Shown: positions 17,778 through 24,403 of the stretch, piece after piece
Layout of the letters: every line of letters starts with the position of its first letter
Numbering within the stretch: position 1 is the stretch's first letter
Assembly (NCBI GenBank): GCA_003427395.1
Contig: BFEA01000003.1
Location: forward strand, 7,073,055-7,097,457
Length of the DNA stretch: 24,403 nt
Source: Chara braunii
Lineage: Eukaryota > Streptophyta > Charophyceae > Charales > Characeae
Direction: 5' to 3'
Position numbers and translations under genes: made by a program
Notes under the pieces: generated by a model
The model's input: the letters and a program-made list of their open reading frames with translations, nothing else
Told to the model about the DNA's origin: nothing
Database searches by the model: none

Positions 17778-18269
17778 ATGACGCGATCTTGGGGCTCAGA
17801 CTCATCCTATGACCCGGACTATTTCACCCCTATAATAAACAAGCTCATAAGGACACGATACCCCTGTCACGTGGAGAGTCGGCTATGTCCGCGGGAATTC
17901 CACTGTGCCACCACTAGTGACCCTCGGTGCTCTGATTTCCCTTCCCCCGACCACACCTACTACTTCACCCACCCGGGATTTGTTGTCATCACCACCAGTT
18001 TCCCTCCTTTCCGTCTTCTTCTCCTGTATCATCAACTCAGTGTTGTTCCGTGGCCGGCCATAGCCCCCTATTGGGCCAACACGTTTTGTGTGAATTGCCG
18101 ACGTCGCGGCGAACAGAGAGCTCCGGAATTCCAAAGGCCTTACCCAGGCACGCGGCGACCTGCGCCACGTGGCGGCCCCCGACGGCCTAACTTTTCGGGA
18201 CCACCTCCACCAGGGATGGACTTCCCCGTAACCCGTCGCCCACAGTGCCCCGGCCCCATCAGACCGTGA
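17778..18269 (+). CDS. LTR-borne reading frame, 163 aa, unknown
   Basis: ATG 17778 opens 163 codons in the R/U5 part of the LTR, upstream of where a PBS would lie. The N-terminus is acidic/aromatic (MTRSWGSDSSYDPDYF). A middle part has spaced Cys (LCPREFHC, DPRCSD), then THPGFVVITTSFPPFRLLL. The C-terminus has FCVNCRRRGEQRAPEF followed by a Pro/Arg/Gly-rich tail ending PQCPGPIRP. The CxxC plus basic tail recalls a gag nucleocapsid with lost ligands, which is only a resemblance. The 5' LTR keeps most of the protein in two frames. It could be a captured gag-like fragment or chance. Confidence 0.35.
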   Translation: MTRSWGSDSSYDPDYFTPIINKLIRTRYPCHVESRLCPREFHCATTSDPRCSDFPSPDHTYYFTHPGFVVITTSFPPFRLLLLYHQLSVVPWPAIAPYWANTFCVNCRRRGEQRAPEFQRPYPGTRRPAPRGGPRRPNFSGPPPPGMDFPVTRRPQCPGPIRP

Positions 18270-18324
18270 GTCCCTTGCGCCCGCACCCCTGACTCGCCCA
18301 ATTGCATCCATACCCTTAAGACTC

Positions 18325-18493
18325 CCCCACTTTCCCCAAAAATCCTTGGCACACCCCTTTTCGCACTTCCCGGCCCACACCCCACTCCGATCAGGAAGTC
18401 GCGCTGGGNCCCCACTTTCCCCAAAAATCCTTGGCACACCCCTTTTCGCACTTCCCGGCCCACACCCCACTCCGATCAGGAAGTCGCGCTGGG
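18325..18493 (+). repeat. 84-bp tandem duplication split by N (3' LTR)
   Basis: Positions 18325-18408 and 18410-18493 are identical 84-bp units around N 18409, mirroring 7658-7826 in the 5' LTR. Confidence 0.9.
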
Positions 18494-18512
18494 CGTGAGG
18501 TTGGGCGTCACA

Positions 18513-18516
18513 ATGC
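18513..18516. repeat. Probable target-site duplication (right), ATGC
   Basis: Matches ATGC at 5501-5504 just outside the left LTR. Confidence 0.6.
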
Positions 18517-18605
18517 TACGTACTAGGAGGATAGCCAACCCTAGGTCATGATTTATGGACTGAGTTTCTTTTTATCCTTATGTTGTCTTTTTTACGACAG
18601 TGTAC

Positions 18606-18739
18606 TATGATGTTGATGGTAGAGAGATGGGCATCCTCTGTTCCCTCGTATATCCCTAGAGCCCGTTCCAGCCCCACGGTAAGGTGCAGTATCTCCTGAC
18701 ACCCCGACATCCGTACTAAGGACTGCTATGCCAGCCTCA
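18606..18739. repeat. Host repeat flanking the Ty3 insertion (right copy)
   Basis: Related to 5383-5498 in the same orientation, with a ~20-bp extra segment near 18680-18700. It starts about 90 bp beyond the right LTR, so it is a second copy and not the other half of the target. Confidence 0.75.
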
Positions 18740-19158
18740 TGTACAGACTGAGAACAAGTAGTAACAATGAGATCTTCCAGCATTGATTGCCCTGCTACCC
18801 AGGGGATTGACTGAGCAGTTCTAAATGGAATCCTCTTCACCCTCAAAACAGGGCGCCAGATTGAACTATGAAGGTCTGGATCTATTTAGTTTCCTTGCTA
18901 TTTGCTCCTAATCATCTCTGGNAGGGCGAGATGTCCCTGTGCAGGTTTTGTTTTTTATTCCTCCCTTTGTTTTTGGGCTTTCGGCCAGCTAAACTTCCAT
19001 TCCAGAGTATCGCTCTTCCCCCGGGGTTGCTTTTTCCCCACCCAATCATTGATACCCTCTTCTGTTGGACCTAGCCCCACCCAGGACAAAGACCGTTATG
19101 TTCCTACAATAGCTGAAGGCCCGTCCTTGGTGCATGCAACCCCCTTTTTCAGTGAGAA
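18740..19158. other. Gene-free stretch, possibly LINE 3' tail
   Basis: No coding frame recognised; one N at 18922. It may contain the 3' UTR of the minus-strand LINE, but no poly-T marking a LINE poly-A tail was found, so the LINE end is not fixed. Confidence 0.45.
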
Positions 19159-19241
19159 GCCTCTTCACCCTGGTGCCGGGTGCCAAAACAGTCCTGACTA
19201 CCTGGCTTCCTCACTGCCTTCCATTGCAGTAGCCATCTTGG

Positions 19242-22200
19242 TCACCCATCCATTCCATACCAACTCATTTCAACGATGCAGTTTGACNGGGGGGGGAACA
19301 TTTCTGGGAAGTTCTCTGGGGGCTTCAGCGNGATTGCTGTATCAATCTCAGTCCAATTGTAGAATACCAATCTGTAATCCCTGACTGTTCCCAAGCTCTC
19401 TTGGCCCTCTTCATCCCCCCTTTGTATCCCTCCCCATTCCACCTTCCCTATCTTGCCACCGGTGGTCCCCCCCAGCCAGCTTGAAGAGAATTGTTGGAGT
19501 TTTTGTTCAATGTCCTTTTTTCTGTCTAGCGAGCTTATGCGTGATCTGAGTTCCTCCCATTTTGCTGTTATTTTTATTTGGATCTGTTGTTGTATGCTTT
19601 CTATAAATTCAGGTCCTTCCAATCTCACTCCTTCCATCTCATATGTGCATCTTCTTCTCCACAATGCCCAGAGCACGGCCCTTCTTCCCAATTTAAACAG
19701 ATTTTCCGTAAATTCATTTGGGGGATTTGCTTGATTTCCGGGCCATGCTTCACACAACAGGGCCCTCCAATCCCAGGGCCAAGAGGCGTTTGTCCCTAGT
19801 TGGTCCCAGATTCGATCCCACCATCTCCATATCCAGAGTGCTCCCGGGCATTGCAGAAATATGTGTTCTATGGTCTCTGGCCGTTTCCTGGCTGGGAGGG
19901 CATTTGTGCAGAGTTTGCACCAGGGCAAGGCTCGTCCTGTTTGCTCCAGGGACGTCCTGTCTATCAGCCAGTCATTGGTTGGTAGGCAGCGGTGTTCTAT
20001 TTGCCACTNGAGCGAGGCAAACCTGGCTGGTTTGGTTTTGGCCATGCTGAACCATTTGATCGCCCTTAATGTCTCTTGGCCAATGTTCAAATGCCTTCTC
20101 TATCTCGCTTTTATTTGGTCCCTAAGTATGATCTTCAGTCTCAGTAGTCTATAAGTGGCTTTGACAGTTAAGGTGTGTAGAAACTTAGTGTGGCTCCTGC
20201 CTTTCCTTTTCTGGGTCGTCCATTTCCACTCTATTGGATCTAGGGCCAGGAGGTGAATCGGTGTGGAGGGGAGGAAGGCTGTCCACCGCTCCTCTTCCTC
20301 TAGGACTCTGATCCTGTATATGTCCTCCTTTTGGCAGATCCTTATCTCTTTTGGAGTGTTCCTTTCTATGACATCACTCCTTTTGATTGGAAAGAGCCTC
20401 GTCGTCAGAGTGTCATCGGGGTTGCAGTGTATTACTTTCGCCACCTTTTTTTGTGGCTCCTTGAAGGCGACCCAGTCTGCTTTTTGTAAAGTCGGGCCTT
20501 TGCGCAGGATCCTCCACCAGGCAAGCGGGACTTTGTCCACTATCTCTCCCAGGGCCGCTTGAGGGTGGTGACAATACCTCAGTCTTTCCCTCAGCTGGTC
20601 TGGATCTATCCAGTCATTCTTGGACGTGTCCCATATGTCAATTATTCTTGTGATTCATTTTTTGACCCAACCTCTCCAGGGAGAAGCCGTACAGTGGAGA
20701 ATTCGACTATTTGAGTCCACCACCCATCTGTTGTTGAAAAGGGGTTGTCTTGCCACCTCCTCCCATCTTTCTGGCGGGGTTTTGTCAGGGAGGGGAAGGC
20801 TTCTCCATGTTCTGAGGAGGTGGGGCCAGAATGGGTCCTTTCGTAGATCTGATCTCGCTGCTTGCCTTTGGTCGGTTTGTTGGCCCTGTGAGGGTGTTGT
20901 CCTTTTTGGGATGGGCCATCCCCTGTTTTCCAGCCACATCAGCGGGTTTTTTTCGCAGGCTGTCTGCGGCGCCAGGCGGGCTATTTGTTCGAGAGTCAGC
21001 CCTTTCCATGGGGACTCGGGGTTGAATAGCAGGCGTTTGAGCTATTGTAGTGCCAATGCTTTAGTTTGTAGCTCAGGGTCGATGATGCCGAGGCCTCCTC
21101 TCATTCTGGGTTGGGTGATGGAGCGCCAAGCCACTCTGTTAATCACCTTCTGCTTCTCATGATCGCCCCTCCACAGGAAGGCCGATATCTGCCTTTCCAG
21201 AGGTTACAGTTCTTTCTTGTCCAATGCCCAGATTGCGGATTTATACCATAGTGAGGCCAGCACGACATTGTTGATTATCAGGGATCGGCCGAAGAGGGAA
21301 GTGTGTTTGTCCTTCCAAAGTGCCATCTTTGCTTGGGGTGGGCCAGTGATCCACTCATTGTTATTTGGGGGTCTTCCTTCAGTTGTCATGGAGATTCCCA
21401 ACACTCTNATGGNCGCTTCGTTAGGGAGCCAGTTAATTNNGGGTTGTTCTNGAGGTCTCNCCCCCTGGTGGTGTATCCACCATCCTTGTGTTTTATTTCC
21501 CCAGTTAATTACCATGTCTGAGCATTGCGAAAAACGGTCCATCATGTTTTGTATGCCTTCCATTGACTCTCTCGATGCCTCCACCATCAGGGTTAGATCG
21601 TCAGCAAACAGGGAGCACACGGGGATTGCCTCTCGGGGGATTNCGGCTATCTGAATTNTTCTTATGTCCTTGTGCGACCTGAGATTGGCCGCCAAGGCTT
21701 CCATGATGATGACAAACAGGTAGGGGGCTATTGGGTCCCCCTGCCTGACGGACCTTTGAAGGTTTATTGTCGGGGCCAGGTTGTCGTTCACCATCACTGT
21801 GGTGGTCGTATTGGAGTGCAGGATTCTTACCCAGCGCCTGAAGGATGGTCCAAAGTTGAATTTTTCCAGGCACTTATCTAAGAAGTGCCAGTCCACATGG
21901 TCATACGCCTTTTCGAAATCGATGAATATGATCGTCGCGTTGCTTTTTGACTGTCTGGTTAGTTTAATCATTTCATTGACCAACANGACGTTATCTTGAA
22001 TGTTNCGTTCTTGGATGAACCCGGTCTGATCGNGGTGAATGATGTCCGCCATNANTGNCNTCAGTCTATTAGTGAGGGCTTTAGCCACCATTTTATGTAC
22101 AACCGTGAGTAGAGTGATCGGTCTATAGTTGCGGATATTTGTTTTAGCCCCTTTTTTGTAGAGTAACGTCAGCACCCCTTGCCCCACAAATTCACCCATA

Positions 22201-23853
22201 TGACCTGTGCTTCACAGTGCACTGTAGTAATCCATGAGATCCTGTGCCATGGTTGGCCACATGGTCTCCCAAAACTCCTTGGGCAGACGATCGATGCCCG
22301 GGTTTTTTCGTAGTCCATTTGCATCAATGTTGTCTGTATCTCCTCTTTGGACAGGGGAATTTCTAGTGTTTCTCTTTGTTGCTCCGTGAGGGTTTTTTCT
22401 AGTGGTTGTAGAAATTTTTCAATCTCCTTCCTTCTGTGATCTTCGGTGCGATTTCCACATTTAGTTGCAAATAGCTCGCGGTAGAAGTCCCTAGCAATTT
22501 TTGTGCAGGCGGCTGTTGTGTTTAGCAGGGGTCCTTGTGTGTGACTGGGGTCTTCCAGCGCCTCAATTACCGTCCTCCCAGTTCTGGCTCTGGCCATTGA
22601 GAAGAACCTTGCGTCCATCACCCCTTCTATCTCTAGTCTGGCGAGCCTACCCCGGATCCTGGCCCCCTGCCACCGGTGCTCCATATGTTCCAAGAGACGA
22701 GATTCTAAAGTTTGGATAGCCATGGCCATTTCAGTCATTTGGTCGGGGTCCTCTGTCACGTTCTCCTGTGTTTGTAGGGCTTGGAGCTGGTGTTGTAGAT
22801 TTACTTCTTCCATATGGCGTCGCGCTGCAAGCAATTTGGAGAATTCATTGCACTTGCGACCCAGGAAAGTCAGGCTGTTGTTGAACCATAGGATGTCGTC
22901 GCCTTTCTGGTCCCTTTGGTCTTGCCAGAAGGCCCACACATCCTTGAGGTAGGCTTTAAAGGGTTCCAGTTTTAGAAGGGAAGTTTTGAGTTTGTAGAAT
23001 CCCTTTCCTTGGTCCGGTTTCTTCCTGAACGAAAAGACGGCCATGCACATCGCGTGGTCCAGGCCAGGGTAAGGGCTGCGGGGAAATATTTATGCCAACT
23101 GAAGGGCCCCTTGTAGTTCTTCCGAAATGAGGATCAAGTCTATGCGCGATTTGGAGGCTCTTTCCGTAGCGTTCTTCCTAAAGCAGGTGAATTTTCTGTC
23201 GGTGGGGTATTGTCTTCGAAAGGTGTCAAAGAGGTTCAAGGTTTGTATCAGTTTTGTGATCATCCTCTCGTCACTTTCTACGTAGTGGGGCATGGCGTGG
23301 GAAGTTTCCATCTGTCCAGCCAGCGGTCCGGGGCAGCATTAAAGTCGCCAGCCAGGATCACCGGGATGCCCACCGGTAGCTTAGCCTTGAGGGATTCAAG
23401 AAAAATCTGTCGTGCGGCCGGGTCGTTGGGGGCATAAATATTGAGGATACAGACCACTTCGATCTCCAGCATCGCTANGAGATAGACCCACCNTCCTTCT
23501 TCCTGGTCTGCGGCNCAGTTAAGCATTTCTACCTTCGTGCCCGGGGGCAGCCATATGGTTACTCCGCCGCTACCCGCTCTGGGGGCGTGGGCCCTAAACG
23601 CGGGNTATGGCCAAATTTCTTTGTGCTTATGGTTGTGCTCAGGGCTATCCATGAGGTGTGTCTCCTGTAGACACACTACGTCCGGCCAGTTCCTCCCCTC
23701 TACCCCTCTCAGCTGATCGAAGATCGCCTGTTTCTTGGGGAGCTTTGCCGAAGCGAGGCCGTTGACATTGATCGAACGCAAGTCGAGGTCCGCCTGTCGT
23801 TTGTGCAGCTTCCAGGTTTTGTCTTTCCCATACAATGCTTCCACTGCCTTCAT
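19242..23853 (-). pseudogene. LINE ORF2: APE endonuclease, reverse transcriptase, zinc-binding C-terminus (broken)
   Basis: ORF2 nicks target DNA and copies LINE RNA there. From ATG 23853 the endonuclease motifs follow in order: SINVNGL, VCLQETHL, GSGGVTIW, LNIYAPND, LAGDFNA, SRIDLIL and GLDHAM. RT motifs are NYRPITLLTVVHK, TGFIQ, IFIDFEKAYDHVDW, VRQGDPIAPYLF and CSLFADDLTLM, so the FADD catalytic pair is intact. The C-terminal domain has HRCLPTNDWLID, LPWCKLC and EHIFLQC. Breaks are a frameshift near 23320, a stop at 23090-23092, a frameshift in the A-run near 22305, and stops at 22212-22214, 21202-21204, 21042-21044, 20655-20657 and 20100-20102. The true stop codon is uncertain because Ns obscure the end. 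Confidence 0.92.
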
Positions 23854-23913
23854 TCATCCGTGTTCTGTTTGTGTGGTTGTGTGGTTGTTTTATTTGATTA
23901 TGTATTTTTTGGC

Positions 23914-24403
23914 TCACAACTGTGTCCATTCCTCTGTGTCCAGGATGCTGCCTGTTTGTAGGGTGTCTCCTCTGAGCAGTTTCACCAGAAAGGCCGCGAT
24001 TTCTGCTGGTGACCACGGGTCCCCTGGTTTAATCTTGAGGAGTTGTAGTTCCATGAGGGCCTCTTGGTCCAGCCAGCGTAGGTCCACTGGTTTCTGGTGG
24101 TTATATTTCAAGAATATGTCCTGAGCGGCCAATCTGTGGCATCCATAGGATTGGACCAGTGCCGCTGTGGCCCCTGGCGGCATCTTGTTTTTGGTAAGTC
24201 GGATGATGTCTGTTTTCCAAAGAATCATACCATTTGGGAGGAAGAAGGAGGAACAGCCATGGAGGGTCACCTCTCCATGTGGTGCTTCCGGTGGTGGGGA
24301 CAGTCCTACCTCCCACTTCCCCCTTCTCTGTCTTACGGGGAGAAAGGCGATGCCTTTTGTCGAGGGGGCGACGTCGCTCGCTGTTCTGTCCAGCAGATGG
24401 CGA
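23914..24403 (-). CDS. LINE ORF1, C-terminal part (cut by window edge)
   Basis: The frame is open from the window edge (24403) through to TGA at 23916-23914, about 162 codons, with no start inside that must be real. It ends 60 bp before ORF2, the place of ORF1 in L1 elements, whose product binds LINE RNA. Visible segments include SSFFLPNGMILWKTDI, TAALVQSYGCHRLAAQ, DIFLKYNH and WSPAEIAAFLVKLL. I see no CCHC knuckle or RRM in this part; those usually lie nearer the N-terminus or differ in algae and plants. Assignment rests on position and uninterrupted frame. Confidence 0.65.
   Translation of the reverse strand, partial: RHLLDRTASDVAPSTKGIAFLPVRQRRGKWEVGLSPPPEAPHGEVTLHGCSSFFLPNGMILWKTDIIRLTKNKMPPGATAALVQSYGCHRLAAQDIFLKYNHQKPVDLRWLDQEALMELQLLKIKPGDPWSPAEIAAFLVKLLRGDTLQTGSILDTEEWTQL

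Larger units (their letters stand above)
5505..18512 (+). mobile_element. Ty3/gypsy LTR retrotransposon, 13.0 kb, defective
   Basis: Two near-identical LTRs (5505-7834 and 15991-18512) bound an 8.1-kb interior. Its order is PBS, gag, protease, RT, RNase H, integrase. Integrase after RNase H is the Ty3/gypsy order, as opposed to Ty1/copia. LTR ends are inverted, TGTGACG and CGTCACA. Early LTR positions show about 7 differences in 210 bp by eye, so the insertion is not very recent. Gag-pol has five in-domain stops and a frameshift, and key residues are changed. A PHD-like finger precedes integrase, and two unexplained reading frames follow it, which is not a standard plant Ty3 layout. Confidence 0.95.
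15991..18512 (+). repeat. 3' LTR
   Basis: A 2,522-bp copy of the LTR, starting TGTGACGAACC and ending GGGCGTCACA, with perfect 7-bp inverted termini. It includes two N-split duplications (16529-16719 and 18325-18493) and extra segments absent from the 5' LTR, one of which carries AATAAA (17834-17839). The LTR TATA box is kept at 16863-16869. Confidence 0.95.
19159..24403 (-). mobile_element. L1-type LINE, nearly full length, runs off window
   Basis: The minus strand carries the end of ORF1 (24403-23914), a 60-bp gap, and ORF2 (from 23853) with APE endonuclease, RT and a C-terminal zinc-binding domain, followed by 3' sequence shared with the left LINE. The order is that of plant-type L1 elements. 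ORF2 has in-frame stops and frameshifts, and many scattered Ns mark bases the assembler could not settle, as expected for a high-copy family. Confidence 0.92.

Overview
This 24.4-kb window looks like repeat-dense nuclear DNA from a eukaryote of the green lineage. I found no bacterial operon, rRNA, tRNA or CRISPR array, and no convincing single-copy host gene. The evidence for a plant-lineage host is a Ty3/gypsy retrotransposon with an initiator-tRNA-Met primer site, and L1-type LINEs with a plant-like C-terminal zinc-binding domain. A streptophyte alga such as Chara is a plausible guess, but it is an inference and not proven by the sequence. The assembly is short-read style: there are single-N joins between duplicated ends, scattered Ns, a poly-G edge and one uncut Nextera (Tn5) junction adapter at 1397-1434.

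Layout. Positions 1-1090 hold the 3' part of a decayed LINE on the minus strand. Positions 1091-5500 have no gene. They carry the adapter artefact, dispersed host repeats, a 199-bp inverted-repeat element between two TTAA sites (3638-3844), and two copies of a ~144-bp unknown repeat (4242-4385 and 4782-4924).

Positions 5505-18512 are one 13.0-kb Ty3/gypsy element with unusually long LTRs (about 2.3 and 2.5 kb), short inverted ends TGTGACG/CGTCACA and a likely 4-bp target duplication ATGC. Its order is LTR, PBS, gag with a CCHC knuckle, degenerate protease, RT, RNase H, a PHD-finger-like module, integrase, two extra reading frames (14133-15227 and 15106-15714), LTR. Gag-pol carries five stops within the domains and one frameshift; the protease and RT active sites are altered, so this copy cannot move by itself.

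Positions 18513-19158 are host sequence, including a second copy of the repeat into which the Ty3 element inserted. From about 19159 to the right edge a nearly full-length LINE runs on the minus strand: the end of ORF1, then ORF2 with APE endonuclease, RT and zinc-binding C-terminus, broken by several stops and frameshifts.

The parts most worth a second look are the PHD finger in pol, the two accessory frames downstream of integrase, the reading frame inside the LTRs, and the LTR-end palindrome at the internal/3' LTR boundary.
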